This document shows positions 17,492-26,835 of a DNA stretch of 64,000 nucleotides, piece by piece. The notes below the pieces were generated by a model, which did no database searches, was not told the origin of the DNA, and worked only from the letters and a program-made list of their open reading frames with translations. The position numbers were made by a program, and so were the translations under genes. This DNA is from Agrobacterium sp. AGB01 (GTDB lineage Bacteria; Pseudomonadota; Alphaproteobacteria; Rhizobiales; Rhizobiaceae): NCBI RefSeq assembly GCF_014851585.1, contig NZ_JACVAB010000003.1:62001-126000 (forward strand), written 5' to 3'. The number at the start of each line of letters is the position of its first letter. Positions within the stretch are counted from its first letter, which is position 1.

Positions 17492-18646
17492 ATGGCAACT
17501 GCACTGACGAATGCACGGATTTTCGACGGGCATGACTGGCACCAGGACAAATGCTTACTGATCAATGACGGCAAGGTTGCCGGTCTGCTGATAAAGAATG
17601 ACATTCCCGCCGACACACGGCTGGTGGATGCGGCAGGCTTGATCATTGTGCCGGGCTTCATTGACCTTCAGGTCAATGGCGGCGGCGGTGTGATGTTGAA
17701 TGACGAGCGCTCGGTCGATGGCATTCGCCAGATTTGTGCCGCCCATGCAAAGTTCGGCACAACGGCCCTGCTGCCAACGTTGATAACCGACACACCGGAG
17801 ATAACCGCGTCGGCCATCGAAGCCGGTTTAAAAGCGAAGGCTGAAAAGGTTCCCGGATTTCTGGGGCTGCATCTGGAAGGACCGCATCTTTCCGTTGTGC
17901 GCAAAGGCACACACCATCCGGAGCTGATCAGGCCGATGGAAGACACCGACCTGCAACGCCTTCTGGCGATCGGTGGCAGTTTCGACGCCTTGATGATTAC
18001 GATCGCACCGGAAAACTCCACGCAAGAACAGGTTCGTGCACTTGCCAATAGCGGTTTCATTGTCAGTCTCGGGCATACCAACGCGACCTATGACATTGTG
18101 AAGGATTATGTCGCGGCGGGGGCACAGACCGTGACCCATCTGTTCAACGCCATGAGCCAGATCGAAAACCGCGCACCGGGCCTGGTGGGTGCAACGCTTG
18201 ATCTCGGAGACCTTTCCACCGGCATTATCGCCGATGGTTTTCACGTTCATCCCGCAGTGATTGATCTTGCTCTACGCGCCAAGCGTGGACCCGGACGGGT
18301 TTTCCTCGTGACCGACGCGATGTCGAGCATCGGCACGGATTTAACTGGCCTGACACTCAACGGGCGTCAGATTTTCCGCAAGGATGGACGCCTGACGCTA
18401 GCAGATGGCACGCTCGCCGGTGCAGACATCGATATGCTGTCATCGGTTCTCTACGTTCATCGGAAACTGGGCCTCGAATTCGAAGAAGCAGTACGGATGG
18501 CCAGTCTTTACCCGGCAAAAGCCGCCCATGTGGCGGACCGGAAAGGCCGATTGATGAGCGGATATGATGCCGATTTTGTTGTGCTGAGCAAAGACCACCA
18601 GTTGCGACACACCTGGATCGGCGGCGAACAGGTCTATACCGCCTGA
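17492..18646 (+). CDS. nagA: N-acetylglucosamine-6-phosphate deacetylase
   Basis: This 384-residue amidohydrolase has DLQVNGGGGVMLND near the N terminus, the metal Glu in LHLEGPHLS, metal His residues in SLGHTNATYD and VTHLFNAM, and catalytic Asp in LVTDAMSSIGT. Length and motif order are normal for NagA. It removes acetate from GlcNAc-6-P, including that released by MurQ, and feeds the deaminase encoded just upstream. It is the last gene of the kinase-gntR-deaminase-nagA operon. Confidence 0.96.
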   Translation: MATALTNARIFDGHDWHQDKCLLINDGKVAGLLIKNDIPADTRLVDAAGLIIVPGFIDLQVNGGGGVMLNDERSVDGIRQICAAHAKFGTTALLPTLITDTPEITASAIEAGLKAKAEKVPGFLGLHLEGPHLSVVRKGTHHPELIRPMEDTDLQRLLAIGGSFDALMITIAPENSTQEQVRALANSGFIVSLGHTNATYDIVKDYVAAGAQTVTHLFNAMSQIENRAPGLVGATLDLGDLSTGIIADGFHVHPAVIDLALRAKRGPGRVFLVTDAMSSIGTDLTGLTLNGRQIFRKDGRLTLADGTLAGADIDMLSSVLYVHRKLGLEFEEAVRMASLYPAKAAHVADRKGRLMSGYDADFVVLSKDHQLRHTWIGGEQVYTA

Positions 18647-18919
18647 CGACAACATCGACCTCGAGGTCGATCTCGATGCGTTACTGCGTTCTACGTTTCG
18701 GCACGATTATTCGTGTCTGACGCACCCTTATGCCGCACGTGGTTCCGCGCTCAGCTTCATCAATCGACCACTCACCAAAGCCAGTGTCTCCAAACCCGAT
18801 GACGATCTCCAAATGGCAGACGTAATCCGAAAACGTGACCCGACGTCAGTCTAACTATGGACGCAGAACAATAGATGAGTATATTAGTATAGTTTATTAA
18901 GTTGTCTGTGGAAGCCTTG
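18647..18919. other. Intergenic region with palindrome and dispersed repeat
   Basis: No credible gene is seen. An 18-bp perfect palindrome (ATCGACCTCGAGGTCGAT, 18654-18671) lies eight bases after nagA and could act as a transcript end, but has no T-run. The copy of a 24-bp imperfect repeat is at 18697-18720. The AT-rich stretch at about 18870-18905 is the likely promoter of the AraC-type gene. Confidence 0.5.
18697..18720. repeat. Imperfect 24-bp dispersed repeat, copy 1
   Basis: TTCGGCACGATTATTCGTGTCTGA matches the sequence at 26598-26621 at 21 of 24 positions. Both copies are in non-coding DNA. Origin and function are unknown. Confidence 0.5.
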
Positions 18920-19843
18920 ATGCATACCAAAGCAGAGTTCACACCAAAAATGCAGACCAATGTTCATTCTCTGCGAACGTTGGAACCGCTTTCATGGCGA
19001 CGCTTTGCCGGCACAATTGCCGATGTATGGTCCATCCGCGGCAAGGCAGGAGCTGGCGGCTTCTACGTGTCTCCGGATCCACGCATCGTCATAATGCTGG
19101 ATGACGACATCCCAGCCCATTCTCTAACGACAAAGAAAGATGCCGATGAAAAACGCGGCGTGGGCGCGTTTTATATTCCAGCGGGTGTGCCTTTATGGAG
19201 CCGGCTGGAAACGGCCCAGGATTTCAGCCATATCGATTTTCATTTCGAGACGTCGACGCTTCATGCGCGCCTAGGTGCCGCAGGCATCAACGGCGACCTG
19301 ACAAAACCGAGATTTATCGGTTCGAATGACGTTCTGGCGACGATCGGCCGGATGGCGGCAAAGGAAGTGCGCCAACCAAGCCGTGGCGACATGATGCTTG
19401 ATGGCCTGTTCAGAGCAGCGCTGGGGGAAATTTTCACCACGGCAACCGATGTCATCGCCCCAGCTCCCGGCAATCTCACACCCCACAAACTTTCAGCACT
19501 CAAGCGCTTTCTTCAGGAAAACATGACGCGCCAAGTCACCGTCGCAGAAATGGCCACCGTTGCGGGCCTTTCTCCGAGCTGGTTTGCCCATTGCTTCAGC
19601 ACGCAACATGGAGAGACACCGCAGCGCTGGCAGGCGCGTTTAAGGCTGGAAACAGCCTGCGAAATGGTGGCGGAAACTTCCATGTCTTTCGCAGAGATCG
19701 CTCACGCCACCGGTTTTTCCGATCAGGCCCATCTATCACGCGTGTTTCGTGCGAAATACGGCCAACCGCCATCGCGCTGGAGACGTGAGCGATTTCCAAA
19801 GCCTTGTTCAAAACGCAACAGCCCTGTTCAAGACATTATTTAA
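18920..19843 (+). CDS. AraC-family regulator of siderophore uptake
   Basis: The 307-residue protein starts at the ATG at 18920, which has GTGGAAG five bases upstream; TTG and GTG codons at 18902 and 18908 are alternatives. The C-terminal pair of helix-turn-helix motifs (~205-300) includes VTVAEMATVAGLSPSWFAHC and MSFAEIAHATGFSDQAHLSR. The N-terminal half is a ligand-sensing domain. It lies 41 bp before the TonB-dependent receptor start in the same direction, the arrangement of PchR/YbtA-type activators that respond to an intracellular ferric siderophore. The ligand is not evident. Confidence 0.9.
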   Translation: MHTKAEFTPKMQTNVHSLRTLEPLSWRRFAGTIADVWSIRGKAGAGGFYVSPDPRIVIMLDDDIPAHSLTTKKDADEKRGVGAFYIPAGVPLWSRLETAQDFSHIDFHFETSTLHARLGAAGINGDLTKPRFIGSNDVLATIGRMAAKEVRQPSRGDMMLDGLFRAALGEIFTTATDVIAPAPGNLTPHKLSALKRFLQENMTRQVTVAEMATVAGLSPSWFAHCFSTQHGETPQRWQARLRLETACEMVAETSMSFAEIAHATGFSDQAHLSRVFRAKYGQPPSRWRRERFPKPCSKRNSPVQDII

Positions 19844-19884
19844 TAGTGGAGTTAGACGCTCATGATATTTTCTTTGGGGGTATC

Positions 19885-22029
19885 ATGATGTTGCACACCA
19901 AATCGACCGCATCTCTCATGCTGGGCGTCAGCCTTTCCGCGTTGCTTTCCGTCTCCGCCTTTGCGCAAGATGAGCAGAACGGCACTCGCTCGACGTTTCT
20001 GGGCGTGATCAACGTCACGGGCGGCGAAAACCCCACAGCCCCATTGGAAAGCAGTGTTGCAAAGATTGCAGCAACCAGCAAGACGAGCCGTACGATCCTT
20101 GAGACGCAGTCCTCCGTTTCGGTCGTGCCCCGCGCTCAGATCGATGCGATTGGTGCCACCAACCTTGCCTCCGCCCTTCGATATTCCGCTGGCGTGATCA
20201 CCGAGAACTATGGCGGTGACCCGCGCTTCGACAGTCTCTATCTGCGCGGCTTCAACCTGGAAAACGACAAGTTTCTCGATGGCCTGCGCCTGATGCGTTC
20301 AACGCAGTTCCCCACCAGCGCGCCGTCATTCGAGCTGTACGGTCTTGAGCGCGTTGAAATATTGCGTGGCCCGGCATCGGTTCTTTACGGTGCAGGCACA
20401 CCCGCAGGTCTGGTCAACTCCATCCAGAAGCGCGCCCAGGCCGACGGCGATTTTAGCGAAGTGGGCGTTGGTTTCGACACCAACAGCTCCCTTTCGACAT
20501 TCGGAGATGTGAACCGTGTCGTAAACGAGGATTTCGCCTATCGCCTGACCGGTAAGGTCAGCAACGAAAGAACTGATGTCCACGAGATCGACAACAAGCG
20601 TCTCTATCTCGGACTTTCCGCCAGCTATGCGCTGGGCGATGCAACCGAACTGGAACTGATGGGCAGCCTGCACAAAGACAAGCCGATGACGCCAACCGGC
20701 GTACCGGACAGTTTCGTGGGCGTTTATAACGACAAGGATCTGCGCGATTTTTACTTCGGTGACGACTCCGTCGACGATAGTGACCGCACCATGGGAACCC
20801 TGTCGGCCGGCATTACGCATGAGTTCGAAAACAACTGGAAGCTGAACGGCACCTTCCGTTATACGAACCATGACTGGAACTATCACAGCATGTACCTTGA
20901 TCCCGCAACCGGCAGCTCGGTGGGACGCGGCATCATCACGCAGGACGAGTCCTTCAGCGCCCTTGCAGCTGATGTCCGTCTTTCCGGCGAAGTTGACACC
21001 GGTGACGTAACACACAACCTCGTATTCGGTCTCGACGCCCAGAAGCTGCGGGAAAAGGCCTATACCGGCTTTTCCTATTCCAGCGCCATCGATTATCTTT
21101 CCCCAACCTATGGCGGTCTGAGCATCGCGGCCCCATGGTATACGGCCAACAAGAATGTCGACGCGACGCAAGTCGGCCTTTATGCACTGGATGAATTGGC
21201 GCTTGGCAATTGGCGTGCGACACTCGGTTTGCGCCAGGAATGGACAGACCAGTCCGGTGCCAACGTGACCAATTTCGGCGGCACGACGAATTTTGACCGC
21301 CGCGACCATCAGGCAACCGGCCATGCTGGCCTGGGTTATGTCTGGGATAGTGGCGTCGCGACCTACGTCTCCTACTCCACCTCGTACCTGCCCCAGCCTG
21401 GCGTTGATATTGAGAATGTCGCGCTGAACCCAACGCATGGCAAGCAGTGGGAAGTGGGTGTGAAATACGAACCCACAGCCTTCGACGGCCTGTTTTCCGC
21501 TGCGCTCTACGACTTGCGGGAAACCGACCGTAACACAACGGTGTTTGAAGATATCGGTGGCACCACGATCTCCGGTATCCGTCAGATCGGCGAGGCACAG
21601 GTTCGCGGTCTTGAACTGGAAGCCGCGGCAGAAATTGCAGACGGTTGGACGGTCAAGAGTGCTTATACCTATTCTACGACCGAGATCCTTGCAGGTCTGA
21701 ACTCTGGCAACGAGCTGGCGAACACCCCACGCCACGCCGCAAGTATCTGGCTGTCACACACAATCAACAATGGCGCGCTGGAAGGCCTGACGCTCGGTGC
21801 CGGTGTCCGTCATATCGGCACGCGCTTCAGTTCCGATGCCAACACTCTGAAGCTGGACGCTGTAACGCTTCTCGACCTGGGCGCAAGCTACAAGTGGGAC
21901 AACGGTCTGGTCGGACGTCTCAACATCTCTAACGTCACGGACGAGGCCTACATCTCGGCAATCGGTCTCAACTCGGCCTATTTCGGAAACGGCCGCAACA
22001 TACAGGCGAGCCTGACCTATAAATGGTGA
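19885..22029 (+). CDS. TonB-dependent siderophore receptor (FhuA/FoxA-like)
   Basis: The 714-residue outer-membrane protein has a start at 19885 (or 19888) behind GGGGG. A signal peptide ends VSAFAQDEQ. The plug domain (~60-200) has SVVPRAQIDAIGATNLASALRYSAG-type residues (split: SVVPRAQIDA, ALRYSAGV), LYLRGFNLEN and YGLERVEILRGPASVLYG. The barrel follows and ends SLTYKW, an aromatic C terminus expected for BAM insertion. The downstream fhuDBC-like genes overlap it, so a hydroxamate ferric siderophore is the likely substrate. Confidence 0.95.
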   Translation: MMLHTKSTASLMLGVSLSALLSVSAFAQDEQNGTRSTFLGVINVTGGENPTAPLESSVAKIAATSKTSRTILETQSSVSVVPRAQIDAIGATNLASALRYSAGVITENYGGDPRFDSLYLRGFNLENDKFLDGLRLMRSTQFPTSAPSFELYGLERVEILRGPASVLYGAGTPAGLVNSIQKRAQADGDFSEVGVGFDTNSSLSTFGDVNRVVNEDFAYRLTGKVSNERTDVHEIDNKRLYLGLSASYALGDATELELMGSLHKDKPMTPTGVPDSFVGVYNDKDLRDFYFGDDSVDDSDRTMGTLSAGITHEFENNWKLNGTFRYTNHDWNYHSMYLDPATGSSVGRGIITQDESFSALAADVRLSGEVDTGDVTHNLVFGLDAQKLREKAYTGFSYSSAIDYLSPTYGGLSIAAPWYTANKNVDATQVGLYALDELALGNWRATLGLRQEWTDQSGANVTNFGGTTNFDRRDHQATGHAGLGYVWDSGVATYVSYSTSYLPQPGVDIENVALNPTHGKQWEVGVKYEPTAFDGLFSAALYDLRETDRNTTVFEDIGGTTISGIRQIGEAQVRGLELEAAAEIADGWTVKSAYTYSTTEILAGLNSGNELANTPRHAASIWLSHTINNGALEGLTLGAGVRHIGTRFSSDANTLKLDAVTLLDLGASYKWDNGLVGRLNISNVTDEAYISAIGLNSAYFGNGRNIQASLTYKW

Positions 22030-22916
22030 ATGGTGCCCACCCGGGCGATTTGACCAGACGCACACTTCTCGGGGGCATGGCTTTGGCCTTGCTTCCCCGG
22101 AACGCTGTTGCGGCAGGCTCATCATCCGGACCACGGCTTGCCGCAATTGACTGGGCAATGGCCGAAACCGCAGCCATGCTGGGTCATCCACCAGCGGCGA
22201 TTGCCGAATTGCGCGGTTTGCGGCGACTTCTCGACACTCATGTGCCCTTAGATACCGTGGATCTGGGCCTGCGCGGTTCGCCAAACCTCGAGGCGCTGAG
22301 CCTCGTGGCACCAGACCTAATTCTCTCGTCGAATTATTACGCGACCTTCGCACCGAAACTGGAGCGCATCGCGCCTGTTTTTTCGCAGTCGATCTTCGTA
22401 CCAAGTGAACCAGTCCTGCCGAAAGCAATGGAACTGATAGCCAGCATGTCGGAGCGGATGGATCTACCCGAGCTCGGGCAAAACACAGAGCGCGCCGCCG
22501 CTGACGCCATCGCATCTCTGAGCAGGCGCGTTCAAAGCTGGAGTTCCAGACCCTTCCTCCTTATCGAGATCGGAGATCCGCGTCATGTCCGCGTCTATGG
22601 CACCGACAGCCTGTTTGGCGGCATGATCGAGGCAATCGGGCTACGCAATGCCTGGGGAGCTGGTACCCGGTTCTCATTCGCCGCTCCCGTCCCGATGGAA
22701 AACATTGTGCAGTTTCCCGATGCCTGGCTGGTCATAACGGGCGATATACCCGTCCAGACAGAAAACGGGCTTTCCCGCTCGGCGTTATGGAATGCGGTGC
22801 CGCCAGTACGTGCCGGTCGGGTCTTACGGATAGGCGACATGAACGGGTTTGGCGGCATGCCTTCAGCACTTCAGTTCGCACGAGAACTGACGCGATCGCT
22901 GGAGGAAAGGGGATGA
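22023..22916 (+). CDS. fhuD: Ferric siderophore periplasmic binding protein, FhuD-like, Tat signal
   Basis: The 297-residue protein overlaps the receptor stop by 7 bp. Its leader has a twin arginine (TRRTLLGGMALALLP, near residue 11), suggesting Tat export as known for E. coli FhuD. Mature motifs include AAIDWAMAETAAMLGHPPAA at the start and DLGLRGSPNLEALSLVAPDL, typical of the PeriBP_2/FhuD family. It passes siderophore to the FhuB-like permease encoded next with a 4-bp overlap. Confidence 0.9.
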   Translation: MVNGAHPGDLTRRTLLGGMALALLPRNAVAAGSSSGPRLAAIDWAMAETAAMLGHPPAAIAELRGLRRLLDTHVPLDTVDLGLRGSPNLEALSLVAPDLILSSNYYATFAPKLERIAPVFSQSIFVPSEPVLPKAMELIASMSERMDLPELGQNTERAAADAIASLSRRVQSWSSRPFLLIEIGDPRHVRVYGTDSLFGGMIEAIGLRNAWGAGTRFSFAAPVPMENIVQFPDAWLVITGDIPVQTENGLSRSALWNAVPPVRAGRVLRIGDMNGFGGMPSALQFARELTRSLEERG

Positions 22917-24883
22917 GACTATGGCCTCTGGCGACCGGAAGCGTCATCGCAGCCGGTCTTTGGTTTCTTACTGCATTAAATGCCCTTCCCATCACAAACT
23001 GGCCGACCCTGCCTTGGCATGCCACCGACATGACGATTGAGCAAATCCTTCTGGCCTTCGGTCTGGTCCCCCGCGCGGCGGTCGCCCTGCTTGTCGGTGC
23101 ACTGCTGGGATTGGCAGGCGCGTTGATGCAGGCTGTCCTGCGTAATCCCCTGGCTGATCCGACCACATTGGGTACAGCCGCTGGCGCACAACTCGCCATC
23201 GTTATGGCCACGGTATTTGCCCCCGGCTTGCTGGCTGGCGGCAATCTGCTGATCGGGCTCTGTGGCGCGGCCGTGGCAACCCTTCTTGTGATGACGATCG
23301 GTGCGCAAAGGAATTATGCGCCGGTGACAATCACGATCACCGGCATGCTGGTGGGAATGCTTGCATCGGCAGTTGCCATGGCAGTCACCCTCTCACAAGG
23401 ACATTACCTGCTGACACTGGTTTTGTGGAACGGCGGTGCGCTGACACAGAATGATTTTGTTCCTGCCTTGCGTCTTTTTCTATGCCTGCTCGCAGCGCTG
23501 GTTGGCGCCGCTTTGCTCGCCCGGCCACTGGCCGTCATGTCTCTCGGCGCGGAAGGTGCCCGGGGTCTCGGCTTGAAAGTAGCGGGACTGCGCTTGGTGA
23601 CCCTGTGTCTGGCAGTTCTTCTCTCGGCATTCGTCTCAGCGGAGGTGGGATTGGTCGGCTTCGTCGGACTGGCGGCGCCGGCAATCGCCCGCAGTCTCGG
23701 CGCCCGCACCATTTTGCAACGGCTGATAATTGCGTCAGTGTCCGGAGCCCTGCTGCTGTCGCTCACCGACAACATCCTGTTGTTGGTCGCCGCATTCGGC
23801 GGACCTTCCCTGCCGACCGGAGCATTGACCGGACTGATCGGCGGGCCGCTGCTGATCTGGCTTCTTCCCCGAATGCAGGCAACCGTACCGCAGACGGCCG
23901 AGGATGGCAGGCACACCCAGCCGCGCTCCGACAATCCGGTCCGGCTTTTGAGCATTATCACCCTTCTGACAGGCGTCACTTTCGTTATCTGCCTGTTTAC
24001 CGGACGTGGTCCCGAAGGCTGGAATATCGTGCCCTCCGCGCTGCGCGATACGTTTTTACCGATCAGGGCGACAGTGCTGGTCGCCGCCGCGTCAGCCGGC
24101 GCGCTGCTTGCCATTTCGGGTGCCGTTCTGCAACGATTGACGGCCAATCCGATGGCTGCGCCCGAGGTTCTGGGTGTCACCGGAGGAGGCGCATTGGGCT
24201 ACGCCGCCACGGTCTTTCTGGTCACAGAACCATCGGACCTTGCACTGGCGCTTGGAACAGCTGCGGGCGGCACGCTTGCCCTGGTAAGCCTTTCAATCTT
24301 TGTACTGCGCCGGGACATGGCACCGGCCCGGATACTGCTTGCCGGCCTGGCGATTGGAGCGCTGGCCTCTGCCGTGTTGATGGCGATCATGGCATCGAGC
24401 AGCCCTCAGGCCTGGTCCATACTCGGATGGCTGGCGGGCAGCACTTCTTCGGTCACGTCAGGTGGGGCAACAATACTTGCAACGCTGGCTCTTGCCCTGC
24501 TCTTAGTCCCGCTCATTGCGGCACGCTGGCTGGAAATGCTGCCGCTTGGTACAGAAACGGTATCGGCGCTTGGGCTTCCTGTCCGGCGTGTTCAGTTCCT
24601 CCTTATCATGACTGCGGGACTTGCGACCGGGGCGGCCACAACCTTTGTCGGTCCTGTCAGTTTCGTTGGCCTGATGGCGCCGCATCTCGCCCGCAGTGCC
24701 GGCCTCGTCCGCCCTCGGTCTTTCCTCTTGGCCAGCTGGATGCTCGGGGCCCTGCTGATGGTGCTTGCAGCCTTTGGCGCGCGCACCGCCACATATCCCT
24801 ATGAACTGCCTATCGGGCTTTTCGCAACGCTCATCGGCGTGCCTTGGCTGTTCATTCTTCTTCTCAGGAAAGGCCAAGCATGA
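22913..24883 (+). CDS. fhuB: Iron-hydroxamate ABC permease, fused FhuB type
   Basis: The 656-residue membrane protein consists of two FecCD domains in tandem with about 20 membrane helices, like E. coli FhuB. The ATG at 22913 overlaps the fhuD stop (ATGA). Conserved segments occur in both halves: GALLGLAGALMQAVLRNPLADP / SGAVLQRLTANPMAAPEVLG (key residues R-NPLA/P) and GLVGFVGLAAPAIAR / GPVSFVGLMAPHLAR. The repeated FVGL-APH/AIAR motif confirms duplication. One protein forms the whole channel. Confidence 0.95.
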   Translation: MRLWPLATGSVIAAGLWFLTALNALPITNWPTLPWHATDMTIEQILLAFGLVPRAAVALLVGALLGLAGALMQAVLRNPLADPTTLGTAAGAQLAIVMATVFAPGLLAGGNLLIGLCGAAVATLLVMTIGAQRNYAPVTITITGMLVGMLASAVAMAVTLSQGHYLLTLVLWNGGALTQNDFVPALRLFLCLLAALVGAALLARPLAVMSLGAEGARGLGLKVAGLRLVTLCLAVLLSAFVSAEVGLVGFVGLAAPAIARSLGARTILQRLIIASVSGALLLSLTDNILLLVAAFGGPSLPTGALTGLIGGPLLIWLLPRMQATVPQTAEDGRHTQPRSDNPVRLLSIITLLTGVTFVICLFTGRGPEGWNIVPSALRDTFLPIRATVLVAAASAGALLAISGAVLQRLTANPMAAPEVLGVTGGGALGYAATVFLVTEPSDLALALGTAAGGTLALVSLSIFVLRRDMAPARILLAGLAIGALASAVLMAIMASSSPQAWSILGWLAGSTSSVTSGGATILATLALALLLVPLIAARWLEMLPLGTETVSALGLPVRRVQFLLIMTAGLATGAATTFVGPVSFVGLMAPHLARSAGLVRPRSFLLASWMLGALLMVLAAFGARTATYPYELPIGLFATLIGVPWLFILLLRKGQA

Positions 24884-25674
24884 CCCTCTTCGCTTTGTCC
24901 GGCGTGAGCTACAACGTCCCAGGCCGCCAATTGATCGACGGGCTCGATCTTGAGCTTGAGCCGGGCGTCGTGACCGCGCTCGTCGGGCGCAACGGCTCGG
25001 GCAAATCGACGCTCCTCCGGTTACTTGCCGGACAGGCATACCCATCCGCCGGCTCCATCGCCTATCATGGGCGCGCGCTTACCGACTGGCGCCGACAAGA
25101 GCTCGCCCGCGACCTTGCCTATCTGCCACAGGTCACGCCGCCAGCTGAAGGCATGCAGCTAGGCGAACTCGTTGCACTCGGCCGGTACCCCTGGCGTGGT
25201 GCACTGGGGCGCTTAAGATCGGAAGATAGACAAGCCATCGCATCTGCCGTCGCGCGATGCGGCGTGTCGCATCTGACAGAACGGCTGGTCGACACGCTGT
25301 CAGGCGGAGAGCGGCAGCGCGGCTGGATCGCCATGATGCTGGCGCAGGGCGCAGGTACCTTGCTGCTCGACGAACCGATCTCCGCGCTGGATGTGGCGCA
25401 TCAGGTGGAGGTCCTCGGACTGGTGCACGATATGTGCCGCGAAACGGGGCTCTCGGCCGTTATCGTGCTGCATGATGTCAACATGGCCGCCCGCTACTGC
25501 GACCGTGTCGTGGCACTTGGTGGGGGCAAGCTGCTGCTCAACGGCCCCATCTCACACCTCATGACCCCGGACGCACTGATGCAGGTTTATGGACTGCCTA
25601 TGACGGTGGCTTTGCAGGACGGTGATGTCTTCGCCCTTCCGCGCAATCAGCGGATATGCAAAGAAACGCCCTAG
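24880..25674 (+). CDS. fhuC: Iron-hydroxamate ABC transporter ATP-binding protein
   Basis: The 264-residue ATPase has Walker A GRNGSGKST, Q-loop YLPQ, signature LSGGERQRGWIAMMLAQ, Walker B TLLLDEP and H-loop VLHDVNMAARYCD, all typical of FhuC/FepC. Its ATG overlaps the fhuB stop. It closes the receptor-fhuDBC operon, and a hairpin at 25719-25738 follows. Confidence 0.95.
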   Translation: MTLFALSGVSYNVPGRQLIDGLDLELEPGVVTALVGRNGSGKSTLLRLLAGQAYPSAGSIAYHGRALTDWRRQELARDLAYLPQVTPPAEGMQLGELVALGRYPWRGALGRLRSEDRQAIASAVARCGVSHLTERLVDTLSGGERQRGWIAMMLAQGAGTLLLDEPISALDVAHQVEVLGLVHDMCRETGLSAVIVLHDVNMAARYCDRVVALGGGKLLLNGPISHLMTPDALMQVYGLPMTVALQDGDVFALPRNQRICKETP

Positions 25675-25718
25675 GGGCCTCCCATCTATCCAAAACCTGT
25701 CAAACGGCAAGCTTTCAG

Positions 25719-25738
25719 CCCAATCCTTGGGGATTGGG
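25719..25738. terminator. Hairpin after fhuC
   Basis: An 8-bp perfect stem (CCCAATCC / GGATTGGG) with a TTGG loop lies between the convergent fhuC and GNAT genes. There is no T-run. It is a plausible terminator for one or both. Confidence 0.5.
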
Positions 25739-25783
25739 AGATGGCTTCAGTGAATGCGACGACGGCTTTTTCGTTATTAGGAT

Positions 25784-26248
25784 TTACGCGCCGAGTTTCA
25801 GTTTGTAACCAAGGTGCGTGGCGACGAAGCCAAGCTTTTCATAAAATCGGTGTGCATCGGGGCGGTCCTTGTCGGTGGTTAGCTGCACGAGAGAGCATCC
25901 GCGTTGACGGCACTCTTCGATTGCCCACTCAAACATCGCCTGACCAATACCAGCTCCCCGGTGTCCCGCACGTGTGCGAACGCCCTCAATCTGACCGCGC
26001 CAAGCACCCATTCTTGCGATGCCAGGAATGAAGCTTAATTGCATCGTGCCGACCAGCTCACCGTTGAGCTCTGCGACAACCTGCATTTGGTTTGGATCGG
26101 CAATAATTGCCTGTAGCGCCGAAACGTAGCGCGGGTTTGGGGGCGTGCTGCTGTCTTCTCGGTCTTTTCCGAGGATATCGTCCGCCAGCATCGCGACGAT
26201 GGCGGCTAGATCCTCGATTTTCGCGGCACGGAATTTCAACTCTGTCAT
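25784..26248 (-). CDS. GNAT family N-acetyltransferase
   Basis: The 154-residue protein has an N-terminal LKFRAAKIEDLAAIVAML helix, beta strands ending in GTMQLSFIPG, the acetyl-CoA loop RTRAGHRGAGIGQAMFEWAI (R-x-x-G-x-G/A pattern) and the C-terminal DAHRFYEKLGFVATHLGYK motif. These are standard GNAT features. It is a single gene next to the tRNA, and nothing in the context tells its acceptor. Confidence 0.9.
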   Translation of the reverse strand: MTELKFRAAKIEDLAAIVAMLADDILGKDREDSSTPPNPRYVSALQAIIADPNQMQVVAELNGELVGTMQLSFIPGIARMGAWRGQIEGVRTRAGHRGAGIGQAMFEWAIEECRQRGCSLVQLTTDKDRPDAHRFYEKLGFVATHLGYKLKLGA

Positions 26249-26455
26249 CTACAACTCACCTTATACAACTGAGCACGGTGATTTCTCGCCCACTTCGAAA
26301 AATCAAACCATGATGTTTTCTAAGCCGCTTCTCCACCAAACGACAGCGGCAGATTAAAGTCGTGGTGGATAGAATGCGAAAAGAGCAATGACCGCGATGG
26401 ACAGAAACACAAATCAGGTTTAAAGCCCCCAGCAACAACGCTTGTCGTTGTCGGC

Positions 26456-26531
<76 letters not shown>

Positions 26532-26835
26532 AATTAACAGATCTCACAGAACACTCTCCTCGACTTACACACACTCTCTCAACCAGCGCCCTTTCGCTTC
26601 GGCACGATCATTGGTGTCTAATGTTGATCGTCGAACACCGGCACAACTGGCGTCCGAGGACTTTGCATATTTTCTCCAGAAACGACCGGGCGCTTTCTTC
26701 TTCCTGGGGAACGGCAACAGTGCGCCGCTTCACAGCCCTGACTACGACTTCAACGACCAGATCATCGCAACCGGCGTCGAATTCTGGTGCCGGCTCATAC
26801 GAGCCGCAACGTAAGACCAACTTGGCTGGTCATCC
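26532..26835. other. Gene-free stretch between tRNA-Lys and AAA ATPase
   Basis: About 300 bases without a credible gene. It contains copy 2 of the 24-bp repeat (26598-26621). The open frames crossing it have no ribosome site or recognisable domain. I see no terminator with a T-run. Confidence 0.6.
26598..26621. repeat. Imperfect 24-bp dispersed repeat, copy 2
   Basis: TTCGGCACGATCATTGGTGTCTAA corresponds to 18697-18720 with three mismatches. The bases just before (GCGCCCTTTCGC versus GCGTTCTACGT) are also partly alike. Confidence 0.5.

Noticed and set aside
18654-18671. 18-bp palindrome ATCGACCTCGAGGTCGAT as regulator site
   Set aside because: Lies just after nagA, far from the next start; more likely a transcript-end hairpin, and without supporting copies elsewhere in the window.
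20326-21735. Long open frame (about 470 codons) on the minus strand inside the TonB-dependent receptor gene
   Set aside because: Antisense to a clear receptor with intact motifs; no ribosome site or recognisable domain. High-GC codon use leaves such shadow frames.
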